DNA of 51,380 nt from Clostridiales bacterium (GTDB lineage Bacteria; Bacillota; Clostridia; Oscillospirales; UBA644). The notes under the pieces are model-generated. The model did not search any database. It saw only the letters and a program-made list of their open reading frames with translations, and was not told the origin of the DNA. The stretch lies in the NCBI GenBank assembly GCA_016281915.1, contig JAEEJO010000039.1:1-51380 (forward strand). The letters run 5' to 3'. Below, one piece after another: positions 26,865 to 35,590 of this stretch. Every line of letters begins with the position of its first letter. The stretch's first letter is position 1. A program made the translations under genes and the position numbers.

Positions 26865-26893
26865 TTGACATTTTATATAAAAAAAGGTATAAT
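26865..26893 (+). promoter_or_regulatory. Consensus promoter of the lgt operon
   Basis: TTGACA (26865-26870), exactly 17 bases, TATAAT (26888-26893): a perfect sigma-A promoter, with a ~40-base leader to lgt. Confidence 0.88.
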
Positions 26894-26939
26894 AAAAAAT
26901 AATATCAACATATTGAAATATAATTCAGAGGCGTTTGAA

Positions 26940-28019
26940 ATGACTGGAACAACAAATATCATCGAATTTCCTGGTCTGGGGATATACGATATGCGTATCG
27001 ACCGTGTCGCGATCCACAATATCTTCGGCACAGGGCTCGATATTTACTGGTATGCCGTTATCATCACCATCGGCATGATACTCGCCATCGGCTTTTGCAT
27101 GTGGCGTGCGAAAGACTTTGAGGTAAAAAGCGACAATATCGTTGACGTCGCCCTTTGGGCTGTCCCGATAGGTCTTGTAGGCGCGCGTCTCTTTTACGTT
27201 CTGATGAAACTTGATTCATTTGAGTCTTTCTGGGACGTTATCAACTTCAGAAACGGCGGACTTGCGATCTACGGCGGCATAATCGCCGGATTTGCCACGG
27301 GTCTTGTATTTTGCAAAGTAAAAAAGCTCAATACGCTCGCAATGTTCGACTGCGCTTCCTTCGGCTTTTTCATCGGTCAGGCAATCGGCCGCTGGGGCAA
27401 CTTCGTCAACGGCGAAGCTTACGGTTCTTCAACGACTGCTCCGTGGGGTATGACCATACAGCGTTATTTCCTTGATTCTGCAACAAACGAGGTCACGCTT
27501 TCAGACCGGATCATCGGTCCTGTCCATCCCACGTTCCTCTATGAGTCTCTGTGGAACATAATCGGCTTCCTTATCGCCGTTTTCATTATTAAAAAATTCA
27601 AAAAAGAATACGGCGAATGCTTCTTGTTTTATATGGGCTGGTACGGACTCGGCAGAGCATTTATTGAGGGACTTCGCGCCGACAGTCTTAAAATAGGCGA
27701 AGTAATCCGCATTTCACAGGTTATAGGTATACTCTTCTTTGTTGTCAGCTGCGTATTGTTTATACTTGTCCGTCTCGGTGTATGGCGCAGATTTACCGAG
27801 AGAATGGCAGAGAAGAAACAGATCAGAGAGGGCACTTATTCTCCCGTATTCGAACATGACGGCGCAGAGATAATCGAAAATGACTCTGTAAATGAAACGG
27901 ACCTTTTCGTTGCTTCTCTTGAAGCGCACAGGGGCGTTGCTCAGACAGAAGACGATGGAAACATCTTCCGTCCCGAAAGCGCCGATTCCGACAATTCTTC
28001 GGACGGCAAAAACAACTGA
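26940..28019 (+). CDS. lgt: Prolipoprotein diacylglyceryl transferase
   Basis: Seven-helix membrane enzyme that attaches diacylglycerol to the lipobox Cys of prelipoproteins; 359 residues. Visible are GLDIYWYAVIITIGMILA, VGARLFYV, RNGGLAIYGGIIAG, the signature IGRWGNFVNGEAYG and YESLWNIIGF. The C-terminal ~70 residues form a charged tail not found in short homologues. The ATG at 26940 follows AGAGG; the frame is open upstream to 26841 but that would run through the promoter. Substrates in this window include the CotH-like protein, ApbE and the 31544 lipoprotein. Confidence 0.96.
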   Translation: MTGTTNIIEFPGLGIYDMRIDRVAIHNIFGTGLDIYWYAVIITIGMILAIGFCMWRAKDFEVKSDNIVDVALWAVPIGLVGARLFYVLMKLDSFESFWDVINFRNGGLAIYGGIIAGFATGLVFCKVKKLNTLAMFDCASFGFFIGQAIGRWGNFVNGEAYGSSTTAPWGMTIQRYFLDSATNEVTLSDRIIGPVHPTFLYESLWNIIGFLIAVFIIKKFKKEYGECFLFYMGWYGLGRAFIEGLRADSLKIGEVIRISQVIGILFFVVSCVLFILVRLGVWRRFTERMAEKKQIREGTYSPVFEHDGAEIIENDSVNETDLFVASLEAHRGVAQTEDDGNIFRPESADSDNSSDGKNN

Positions 28020-28039
28020 TTCTTACGGAGGACCAGGTT

Positions 28040-28882
28040 ATGGCACAGATAATAGACGGAAAACTCGTTTCAGCGCGTCTTCGCGAAGAAATACGCCACG
28101 AAGTTGAAAAAATGAAGGAGCACGGAAGAGCGCCCGGACTTGCCGTAATACTCGTCGGCGAAGATCCTGCGTCTCAGGTATACGTTAAAAACAAAGAAAA
28201 AGCATGCGCCGAAGTCGGCTTTTATTCCGAAAAATACCTCCTCCCCGAAACAACGTCCGAGCATGAGCTTATTGCTCTTATAAATAAGCTCAACGCAAAT
28301 ACCGACATAGACGGAATTCTTGTTCAGTCTCCCGTTCCGAAGCATATCGACTATAAAAAGATCGTGGATACCATAGATCCTTCAAAGGACGTTGACGCCT
28401 TTTCTCCCGTAAACGTCGGCAGAATAATGCTCGGCACGTATTCTCTTGCGCCGTGCACCCCCGCTGGCATCATGGAGCTTATCGCTTCTACCGGAACCGA
28501 TATCTCGGGTAAGAACTGCGTGGTCGTGGGCAGAAGCAATATCGTCGGCAAACCCATGGCAATGCTTCTTCTGCATGCTGACGGAACAGTTACCGTATGC
28601 CATTCAAAAACAAAAAATCTTAAAGAGATCACTTCAAATGCCGACATACTCGTAGCCGCTGTCGGAAAAGCCGGCTTTATAACAGCCGATATGATCAAGC
28701 CGGGCGCGGTAGTTATCGACGTTGGCATGAACAGAGACGAAAACGGCAAGCTCACAGGAGACGTCGATTTTGACGGTGCTTGCAACGTTGCCTCATTCAT
28801 TACCCCCGTCCCCGGCGGAGTGGGACCGATGACGATAACGATGCTTCTCAAAAACACCCTTACCTCACGAAAACTCCACTGA
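28040..28882 (+). CDS. folD: Methylene-THF dehydrogenase / methenyl-THF cyclohydrolase
   Basis: Bifunctional enzyme of one-carbon metabolism, 280 residues. Conserved elements: SQVYVKNKEKACAEVG (catalytic Tyr and Lys), GILVQSPVPKH, the Rossmann GRSNIVGKPMAMLL and PVPGGVGPMTITMLL. GGAGG lies ahead of the ATG, 20 bases after lgt. Confidence 0.98.
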   Translation: MAQIIDGKLVSARLREEIRHEVEKMKEHGRAPGLAVILVGEDPASQVYVKNKEKACAEVGFYSEKYLLPETTSEHELIALINKLNANTDIDGILVQSPVPKHIDYKKIVDTIDPSKDVDAFSPVNVGRIMLGTYSLAPCTPAGIMELIASTGTDISGKNCVVVGRSNIVGKPMAMLLLHADGTVTVCHSKTKNLKEITSNADILVAAVGKAGFITADMIKPGAVVIDVGMNRDENGKLTGDVDFDGACNVASFITPVPGGVGPMTITMLLKNTLTSRKLH

Positions 28883-28909
28883 CTCGTTTATACCTTGAAA
28901 GGAACGATT

Positions 28910-30274
28910 ATGAAAAACCATGATTCCGATTTCAACGAAATCACCGCCTACATAACCGCTCTTTCGGAAAAATGCATAAACCGTATAACCCCCGATCTTT
29001 ACGAAAAATATGACGTAAAGCGCGGTCTTCGCGATATTTCGGGAAAAGGCGTTATGGCAGGACTTACCGAGATATCAGAAGTAAAAGCGTATATCATAGA
29101 CGACGGCGACCTTGTTCCGTGCGAAGGAAAACTTTACTACCGCGGATATGAGATACACGATATCGTCAACGGGTTTATGGCAGACGACCGTTTCGGTTTT
29201 GAAGAAACGGCTTATCTTCTGCTTTTCGGCGAGCTTCCTTCGCGGAGCGAACTTGAAAATTTCAAAAATATCCTTGCCGAATACAGAACATTGCCTACGA
29301 ATTTTGTCCGTGATATCATAATGAAGGCGCCAAGCAAAGATATGATGAACACTCTTGCAAGAAGTGTTCTCACAATGTATGCTTACGACGACAATCCCGA
29401 TGAAATATCCGTTTCTAACGTGCTCAGACAGTGCCTTGAGCTTATTGCCCTGTCTCCGCTTTTTTCAGTATACGGATATCAGACCTACAGATATTATCAC
29501 GACGGACAGAGCCTGTTTATACATACCCCGAGACCGGAACTCTCTACCGCCGAAAACATACTTCATCTTCTTCGCGCCGATTCCGCTTACAGCAAGCTTG
29601 AAGCGAAAATACTTGATCTTGCGCTTGTCCTTCACGCCGAACACGGCGGAGGAAATAACTCAACTTTTACTGCGCGTGTAGTCACCTCTTCTTATACCGA
29701 CACTTATTCCGCAATCGCCGCAGCCCTCGGTTCTCTTAAAGGACCGAGACACGGAGGCGCAAACATAAAAGTCACCCAGATGTTCGAGGACATGAAAAAA
29801 TGCGTCCGCCACTGGAATGACGAGGACGAGGTTCGGGCATATCTTGCAGCTTTGCTTGAAAAGAACGCCTTCGATAAAAGCGGACTTATTTATGGAATGG
29901 GGCATGCCGTATATTCCGTTTCGGACCCCAGAGCGCAGATTTTCAAACAGTATGTCCGTTCTCTTTCGGAAGAAAAGGGAATGGGCGAAGAATATGCTCT
30001 TTATGCTCTTGTTGAGCGTCTCGCTCCGGAGGTCATAGCCGAAAAACGCCGTATCTACAAAGGCGTGAGCGCAAATATCGATTTTTACAGCGGTTTTGTT
30101 TACTCAATGCTCGGTTTGCCGCAGGAACTTTATACGCCCATTTTCGCCAATGCGAGAATCGTAGGCTGGTCTGCCCATCGAATAGAGGAAATACTCAGCA
30201 ACGGCAAGATAATACGTCCCGCTTATAAAAACGTAACAAAAAAACGCGAGTATAAATCCTTGGAAAACAGATAG
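28910..30274 (+). CDS. Citrate/2-methylcitrate synthase
   Basis: 454 residues, of the long Clostridia-type citrate synthase. The catalytic residues are visible: His in LHAEHGGGNNSTF, His in GMGHAVYSVSDPRA and Asp in ANIDFYSGFVYSMLG; GPRHGGANIKV is also typical. It condenses acetyl-CoA (or propionyl-CoA) with oxaloacetate, most likely for glutamate synthesis in an anaerobe. The ATG at 28910 follows GAAAGGAACGATT; a TTG at 28895 overlaps the RBS. Confidence 0.93.
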   Translation: MKNHDSDFNEITAYITALSEKCINRITPDLYEKYDVKRGLRDISGKGVMAGLTEISEVKAYIIDDGDLVPCEGKLYYRGYEIHDIVNGFMADDRFGFEETAYLLLFGELPSRSELENFKNILAEYRTLPTNFVRDIIMKAPSKDMMNTLARSVLTMYAYDDNPDEISVSNVLRQCLELIALSPLFSVYGYQTYRYYHDGQSLFIHTPRPELSTAENILHLLRADSAYSKLEAKILDLALVLHAEHGGGNNSTFTARVVTSSYTDTYSAIAAALGSLKGPRHGGANIKVTQMFEDMKKCVRHWNDEDEVRAYLAALLEKNAFDKSGLIYGMGHAVYSVSDPRAQIFKQYVRSLSEEKGMGEEYALYALVERLAPEVIAEKRRIYKGVSANIDFYSGFVYSMLGLPQELYTPIFANARIVGWSAHRIEEILSNGKIIRPAYKNVTKKREYKSLENR

Positions 30275-30307
30275 CGGTAAGCGAAAAAAGGGCAAAGTAT
30301 CCGTCCG

Positions 30308-30341
30308 TTTTCAGGCGCCGGCAATGCTCTGCGCCTGAAAA
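30308..30341 (+). terminator. Probable terminator after citrate synthase
   Basis: An 11-bp perfect stem, TTTTCAGGCGC (30308-30318) with GCGCCTGAAAA (30331-30341), followed by GCTTTTA. The T-run is short. A second, imperfect structure (about 30400-30450) ending in eight Ts may back it up. Confidence 0.6.
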
Positions 30342-30469
30342 GCTTTTACATTTCCTGTAAATCCTGCTGATCGGATTCTTATTACGGCGTGCCGATTCTG
30401 CAATTCGGGAAAGCTTCGTGCCTCGTTCACGCACGTTTGTCCTGAATTATTTTTTTTAACAATATAAAA

Positions 30470-30542
30470 TATAATCTATTATTATTGCGTCTGCAATACG
30501 AAAGGGGAGCGCTTTATCGCGCTGGCGGTAAGCGAGCTGTTA
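30470..30542 (+). promoter_or_regulatory. apbE promoter and structured leader
   Basis: TATAAT at 30470-30475 without a good -35. The presumed leader holds two small hairpins, ATTGC-GTCT-GCAAT (30484-30497) and AGCGC-TTTATC-GCGCT (30508-30523). A Shine-Dalgarno-like AAAGGGGAG (30501-30509) lies 33 bases from the apbE ATG, too far to serve it unless the second hairpin loops out the space between. Confidence 0.45.
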
Positions 30543-31547
30543 ATGAAAGTTTTCCGTTCGGTCCTTAAGCTTTTTCTTATTATGTCTGCCGTGATTTCAG
30601 TCCTCATATGCGGATGTGAAAACACAACCGGCAGATTTGAAGAAACGTTTTTCGCAATGGATACCGTTGTGACGTTTACTTTCTATAAACAGCCCGATAA
30701 TTCCTCTTCTCTCTGCCTTTCCCTTTTGTCGGAAGCCGAAAAAGAGCTTACGGAGTGCGGCGGTTACCTCATTACTGCCGAAAATGACGGTGAAACGGTC
30801 AAACTCAATGACACTCTCGCGTCTATAATCAATAAATCACTGACGGTTTCCTCTCTTTGCGGCGGATATTACGATATAACCGTAGCTCCTCTTGTAACGC
30901 TATGGAACATACGCGAAGCAACTGCACCTCCGTCTGAGCAGGATATAGATGCCGCGGTTTCTCTTATCGGCTATGACCGGATAAAGCTTGACGGCAATTC
31001 TCTCTTTTTCCCGAAAAAGGGCATGGGTGTTGATTTCGGATCGGCAGGCAAAGGTTTTGCGGGGGACAGAATTGCCGAAAAACTCATTGAAGACGGGGTT
31101 GAGGCAGGCATAATCAATCTCGGCGGCAATATTCGCGTATTCGGTGAAAATCCGGGCAATCCCGAGGGAAAATTCACTGTCGGAATAAAAGACCCGTCCG
31201 GAAGATCCGCGGTAATCGGTTCGGTAAAAGTAAAAAACACAAACGTTATCACGTCCGGCGCATACGAGCGGTTTTTTGTTTACGAAAACACAAGATACCA
31301 TCATATCCTCGATCCCAAAACAGGCTACCCTGCGGAAAACGGAACCGAAAGCGTTACGGTTATCTGTGAAGACGGCGCGCTGGCTGATATTCTTTCAACC
31401 GCGCTTTTCGTGTCAGGGTATAAAGCGGGTATGGATATGCTCGAAAAACTGATCGAAGATCACCCCGATATCGCGGCGGTGTTCGTTTTTTCGGACGGCA
31501 GTGTGTCAACGTTCAACACGGATATTTATGAGGCGGAATTTAAATGA
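30543..31547 (+). CDS. apbE: FAD:protein FMN transferase (ApbE family lipoprotein)
   Basis: Attaches FMN covalently to Thr/Ser of secreted or membrane flavoproteins, using FAD. 334 residues with a lipoprotein signal (LICGC, Cys about 24). Family blocks: FAMDTVVTFTFY, GVDFGSAGKGFAGDRIAEKL, IINLGGNIRVFG, TSGAYERFF and HHILDPKTGYPAENG; the Mg-binding Asp is in LADILSTALFVSG. It overlaps the next gene by four bases (ATGA), so the two are translationally coupled, and heads a group of EetA/EetB-like genes. No recognisable FMN-binding-domain target is encoded next to it. Confidence 0.94.
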   Translation: MKVFRSVLKLFLIMSAVISVLICGCENTTGRFEETFFAMDTVVTFTFYKQPDNSSSLCLSLLSEAEKELTECGGYLITAENDGETVKLNDTLASIINKSLTVSSLCGGYYDITVAPLVTLWNIREATAPPSEQDIDAAVSLIGYDRIKLDGNSLFFPKKGMGVDFGSAGKGFAGDRIAEKLIEDGVEAGIINLGGNIRVFGENPGNPEGKFTVGIKDPSGRSAVIGSVKVKNTNVITSGAYERFFVYENTRYHHILDPKTGYPAENGTESVTVICEDGALADILSTALFVSGYKAGMDMLEKLIEDHPDIAAVFVFSDGSVSTFNTDIYEAEFK

Positions 31548-32473
31548 AAAAAATGATTTCCGTATCGGCAATACTCTTTTTTCTGCTTCTTTTTTCATCG
31601 TGCGCCTCTGACGGAAAAATCATCCTCCCGTTCGAAGCCGATCTTGAAAAGCATTTTACAGCGCTCGAGAAAAAAACCGACGGTTCTGCCCTTGATTCGG
31701 AGGATTATATAAATACGACCGAAGACTGCATACTTCTTGAAAACGACTTTTATACCGTCGGGCTCAACGGTGATACCGGCGCTTTATGGCTGAAAAGCAA
31801 TTACGAAAATATTTATTATGATATGACTGGCGCGTCGTTTGCAGATAGCTCTGACGCATCTCCCGCGCTTTTTATTTATCGCAACGGCGAACCTTTCTGC
31901 GAATATACCCAGGGTGAATTCTACGATACGGTCTATGAAAAATACAGACCTTCTCTTACCGCATTTTATCCGGATAAAAACACCGTTCGCCTTATTTATA
32001 TCATCGGTCTGCCGCAGCTTTCCTTTTTCGGGGAGTACCCTTTGATACTTACCGAGGAAACGTATTCTGCAAACTCAGTTGTATGTTCAAGTCACTATAA
32101 AAAATCTCAGGGCAGCGATTTTGCAACAGACTTCGTGTCGCAATACTGCGCCGAAAACAGCTATTATTATCTTTCTTCATCCTCTTTGCCCGAGCCCGCC
32201 CGCAATTACGGCGATTTCGACCCATCATCAGCCAGACGGGAGATCCTCTCCCTCGGGTATGATGCCGATAAAGCGGTTATCTGTATGTTTGTAGCGGATA
32301 TCTCCCTTTCAGACAAAGAAGTCACGGTCGATATAAGCACAAACAGGCAATACAGATCAAAAGGCGTAAGAACCAGTATGTATAAGATTGATTTTTTCGA
32401 CGGGGAGCTGCCGTTTGTTGTAAAAACCGATTCCGAAAGCGAATATATTTCTTTTGCCGGAAGCAAATTCTGA
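31544..32473 (+). CDS. Unrecognised lipoprotein in apbE operon
   Basis: 309 residues, lipobox SSCAS (Cys about 20). The part about residues 60-80 (ENDFYTVGLNGDTGALWLKSN) faintly recalls the beginning of DUF5696 proteins; nothing else was recognised. It is probably an all-beta extracellular domain. A sequence Y-D93-M-T95-G-A-S98 resembles the [S/T]GA[T/S] core where ApbE attaches FMN, but lies outside any FMN_bind domain I can recognise. It overlaps apbE by four bases, and the NusG-II gene begins one base after its stop. Function unknown; export with, or flavinylation by, ApbE is possible. Confidence 0.75.
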   Translation: MKKMISVSAILFFLLLFSSCASDGKIILPFEADLEKHFTALEKKTDGSALDSEDYINTTEDCILLENDFYTVGLNGDTGALWLKSNYENIYYDMTGASFADSSDASPALFIYRNGEPFCEYTQGEFYDTVYEKYRPSLTAFYPDKNTVRLIYIIGLPQLSFFGEYPLILTEETYSANSVVCSSHYKKSQGSDFATDFVSQYCAENSYYYLSSSSLPEPARNYGDFDPSSARREILSLGYDADKAVICMFVADISLSDKEVTVDISTNRQYRSKGVRTSMYKIDFFDGELPFVVKTDSESEYISFAGSKF

Positions 32474-32474
32474 T

Positions 32475-32843
32475 ATGGACGAAAAAAATCTGAAAATCCG
32501 AAAATCGGATATCATCCTCACCGCTGTAATAGTTTCTTTCTGTATAGCGGCAGCCGCATTTCTGTTCTTTATGCGCTCAGGCGGAGAGACTGTGCAGATT
32601 TACAGAGACGGCGAACTTTTTGCGGAGCGCAGTCTTAACAAAGATGAAACGGTAAATGTTGACGGCATGATGGACGTTGTTATAAAAAACGGAAGCGTTC
32701 ATGTTGAAAACTCTGTCTGCCCGAGCGGCGTATGCGAGCATTCAGGCGCTGTCAGCAAAAAAGGTGAAAGCATAATATGCCTTCCCAACAAAATACTTAT
32801 AAAAATCACGGGAGAAGGCGAAACGGACGCGATAAGCGGATGA
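32475..32843 (+). CDS. NusG domain II-containing protein (EetA-like)
   Basis: 122 residues: short cytoplasmic start, one membrane helix (about 16-37), then a small extracellular NusG-II beta domain (VQIYRDGELFAERSL, SVHVENSVCPSGVCEHSGAVSKKGESIICLPNKI, written here in part). The CPSGVC pair and the later Cys are typical. In Listeria, EetA of this family acts with EetB in flavin-linked extracellular electron transfer. The ATG at 32475 follows the previous stop by one base; an upstream in-frame codon would overlap that gene. Confidence 0.85.
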   Translation: MDEKNLKIRKSDIILTAVIVSFCIAAAAFLFFMRSGGETVQIYRDGELFAERSLNKDETVNVDGMMDVVIKNGSVHVENSVCPSGVCEHSGAVSKKGESIICLPNKILIKITGEGETDAISG

Positions 32844-32844
32844 T

Positions 32845-33351
32845 ATGAAAAGTAAAGTTAAAAAAACAGCTGTCTTTGCCATGCTTCTTGCCGTATCTCT
32901 CATTCTTTCATATGCCGAAAACCTGATCTTTTCGGATATTTTTATCCCGGGTATAAAACTCGGACTTTCCAACGTTGCCGTAGTTTCGGCGCTTTATCTT
33001 TTCGGCTTTGCACCGGCGCTTTTTTTGGGAGTCGCCAAAAGCTTTATTTCTCTTCTCCTTTTCGGCCGCCTTTCGGGACTTCTCTATTCCCTTGCGGGAA
33101 TCGTTTTTTCCGTGGTTACGATGTATGCCGTAAAAAAATCAGGCGTTTTCTCTCTTTTCGGCGTCGGAATAAGCGGCGCTTCCGCACATATTGCGGGTCA
33201 GCTTGTCGCGGGATGCATAATGCTTTCAAGCGTATATCCGTTATCTCTCTTTCCTCTCCTGTGCCTTCTTTCCCTGATATCGGCTTCTGTACTGTATTTC
33301 CCGGAAAGAATTATACTTTCATTTTTAAGGAAGTCTGACTATTTTGAGTAA
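32845..33351 (+). CDS. Gx transporter family membrane protein (EetB-like)
   Basis: 168 residues, about five membrane helices. Start KKTAVFAMLLAVSLILSYAENLIF and the block FIPGIKLGLSNVAVVSALYLFG mark the Gx transporter / heptaprenyl-diphosphate-synthase-component-I family, which is related to ECF S components. The EetB member of this family is required for extracellular electron transfer in Listeria; the exact ligand is unsettled (a quinone or flavin role has been proposed). The next gene overlaps its 3' end by eight bases. Confidence 0.85.
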   Translation: MKSKVKKTAVFAMLLAVSLILSYAENLIFSDIFIPGIKLGLSNVAVVSALYLFGFAPALFLGVAKSFISLLLFGRLSGLLYSLAGIVFSVVTMYAVKKSGVFSLFGVGISGASAHIAGQLVAGCIMLSSVYPLSLFPLLCLLSLISASVLYFPERIILSFLRKSDYFE

Positions 33352-35284
33352 GATAAACAATCTGCTTAACAACATAAAGGAAAATGTTGTTTCCAAAATA
33401 AAAAAAGGCGAAATATTCTGCTCGGTGATCATTGCTGTTGCGGTAACGTTTATTCTTGAAATACTCGGCAGACGAAGCTTTCTTGCCGGATTGTCGTTTC
33501 TCGTCGAGTCGCCGCTTCTTTTCCTTTATAACGTTCTTATCGTTCTTGTTACGCTGTCTTTCGCATTTTTTATGAAAAAGCGTTTTTTCGGCTTTGCCGT
33601 GATCGCGCTTTTCTGGATCGTAATAGGCGTTACGAATTTCGTGACGCAGAGTGTCCGAGTAGTGCCCCTTACATCGATAGACTTTGCCAACATCACGCTT
33701 GATCTTCTTATAACATATATCGGTATCTTGGGCGTTATCCTTCTTGCGGCCGGCATAGTCTCCGCTGGGATAGGTTTCTTCCTTATATACCGTAAGCTTC
33801 CCAGACAGCACGCTTTCGGTGTGTTTCGCGCATTTTATACCGTTATAGTTCTGTCTGCGGTAATGATCTCTTTCAGCGTGTTTGTTATACCATCCGCCTC
33901 TGCAGCCGAAAACGAGGCGTTGAATATTAACGACAGCTACGAAAAATACGGCTTTGCCGCAAGCTTCACGCGCACTTTTGTGGATAAAGGTCTGCCGCGC
34001 CCCGATGACTATTCGAAAGAGAAAATCGAAGCGCTTCTTCCTGTCACTGAAATCCGTAACGAAACCGATGTTCCTAACGTGATATTCGTTCAGCTCGAAT
34101 CTTTTTTCGATGCAAAGTATATTACAGGCGCAAACTTCTCATCCGATCCGTGCCCCGTATTTACACATCTTAAAGAAACGTCCGTTTCTGGCCTTCTTGT
34201 CGTTCCCTATGTCGGTGCAGGAACCGTAAACACGGAGTTCGAAGTTCTTTCAGGTATGAATATAGACCATTTCGGACTTGGCGAATACCCGTATAAATCC
34301 GTTCTTCAGAAAAAAAACTGCGAAACCGTTGCAACGGTCCTTCATGGCTACGGTCATACCGCCACTGCACTCCATAATTATGAAGGCACATTCTATGACC
34401 GAAATACTGTTTATCCACGTCTCGGTTTTGACCGGTTTATCCCGGTTGAGTTTATGACGGATACCGAAAAGAACTTTAAGGGTTGGGTAAGGGATAAGGC
34501 AATGCTGCCTTATATAGAAAAAACGCTTGAAAAAAGCGATGGCAGAGATTTTATCTTCTGCGTGACCGTTCAGTCCCACGGCAGCTATCCAAACGATCCC
34601 GACATACATTCGGAGATAACCGCAAAAGGAATAGACGAATCGTGCCGTGCCGAATATGAGTATTATGTCAACGAAATACATGACGTTGATATGTTCGTCG
34701 GGGCTCTCGTTTCTTATCTTGAAAGCTTTGAAGAACCCGTTGTTCTCGTATTATACGGTGATCATCTCCCTTGTCTTGCCGGACTTGAAAACGATACTCT
34801 GACTCACGGCAACCTTTTCACGTCAGAGTATATTATCTGGTCAAATTACGGACTGACCGGTGATGACAGAGATATTGAGGCTTATCAGCTTTCTTCGAGG
34901 CTTTTTGAACTCATCGGTATTTCCGGCGGCGTTATGCCGTCGTGCCATTCCGCATATTCAGACAACAGTAATTACGACACCATAACAGAACTTTTTCAAT
35001 ATGATATACTGTTCGGTGAAAATTACTCAGGCGCGATATGTGAAAACGCTGAAATGGCTATCGGGGCTGATGAAACAAAAGTCACGTCTGTTACTATGAT
35101 CGGCAACAGCCTGTATGTTAACGGAACGGGATTCAACGAATACAGCGTGGTCTTTTCGGGAGGCTTTGCGAGAAGTACCGAATACATAAACAAAAATACT
35201 CTTGTGGCAACGGGAATAGGACTTAGCGCAGATGCGGAAACCGAAGTAATACAGGTTGCCGCGGACGGCTTCAGATATGATTGA
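33344..35284 (+). CDS. LTA synthase-family phosphoglycerol transferase with TIG-like C-terminus
   Basis: 646 residues. Five N-terminal membrane helices (to about residue 185) anchor an extracellular sulfatase-fold domain: VIFVQLESFFDAKY (metal-binding Glu), GTVNTEFEVLSG with catalytic T297, and LYGDHLPCL. It should transfer phosphoglycerol or a similar group from a lipid to a glycolipid or polymer. The last ~70 residues (VTSVTMIGNSLYVNGTGF, then VVFSGG) look like a TIG/IPT immunoglobulin-like domain. The start is TTG at 33344 with AAGGAAG 10 bases ahead, overlapping the previous gene. Teichoic-acid-like polymer substrate is inferred. Confidence 0.86.
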   Translation: MSKINNLLNNIKENVVSKIKKGEIFCSVIIAVAVTFILEILGRRSFLAGLSFLVESPLLFLYNVLIVLVTLSFAFFMKKRFFGFAVIALFWIVIGVTNFVTQSVRVVPLTSIDFANITLDLLITYIGILGVILLAAGIVSAGIGFFLIYRKLPRQHAFGVFRAFYTVIVLSAVMISFSVFVIPSASAAENEALNINDSYEKYGFAASFTRTFVDKGLPRPDDYSKEKIEALLPVTEIRNETDVPNVIFVQLESFFDAKYITGANFSSDPCPVFTHLKETSVSGLLVVPYVGAGTVNTEFEVLSGMNIDHFGLGEYPYKSVLQKKNCETVATVLHGYGHTATALHNYEGTFYDRNTVYPRLGFDRFIPVEFMTDTEKNFKGWVRDKAMLPYIEKTLEKSDGRDFIFCVTVQSHGSYPNDPDIHSEITAKGIDESCRAEYEYYVNEIHDVDMFVGALVSYLESFEEPVVLVLYGDHLPCLAGLENDTLTHGNLFTSEYIIWSNYGLTGDDRDIEAYQLSSRLFELIGISGGVMPSCHSAYSDNSNYDTITELFQYDILFGENYSGAICENAEMAIGADETKVTSVTMIGNSLYVNGTGFNEYSVVFSGGFARSTEYINKNTLVATGIGLSADAETEVIQVAADGFRYD

Positions 35285-35294
35285 GAGGAAAATC

Positions 35295-35570
35295 ATGAAA
35301 GAAATTCTTTATTTTTATTTAAGCAGCTGCCCGCACTGTTCAAAGGCGGACAGAATAATTCGCAGCGTTGTAGAACGTTATCCAGAGTTTAAGCAGGTAA
35401 AGATTAAAAAAATAGAAGAATCCCTCGATCCCGCAACGGCGGATAAATTCGATTACTATTATGTTCCTTGCTTTTTTGTAAACGGTAAAAAAATATTCGA
35501 AGGTCCCGCAACCGTTGAAAAGGTCTATGAGGCTTTCTCGGCAGCAATGAAAGAAGATACTTCCATATAA
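35295..35570 (+). CDS. Thioredoxin/glutaredoxin-like protein
   Basis: 91 residues: EILYFYLSSCPHCSKADR with a CPHC redox motif and YYVPCFFVNGK with the cis-Pro. Small cytoplasmic thiol oxidoreductase. GAGAGGAAAATC precedes the ATG at 35295, 10 bases after the LTA-like gene. Partner unknown. Confidence 0.85.
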   Translation: MKEILYFYLSSCPHCSKADRIIRSVVERYPEFKQVKIKKIEESLDPATADKFDYYYVPCFFVNGKKIFEGPATVEKVYEAFSAAMKEDTSI

Positions 35571-35590
35571 TTATATAAGGAGAATATGCT

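Noticed and set aside
30501..30545. N-terminal extension of ApbE in frame upstream of the ATG
   Set aside because: Only CTG or ATC could serve as start codons there, and the extension would bury the lipoprotein signal peptide.
30486..30569. A 27-codon TTG-initiated small open frame overlapping the apbE start
   Set aside because: No Shine-Dalgarno at the right distance before the TTG and no recognisable peptide; likely chance.
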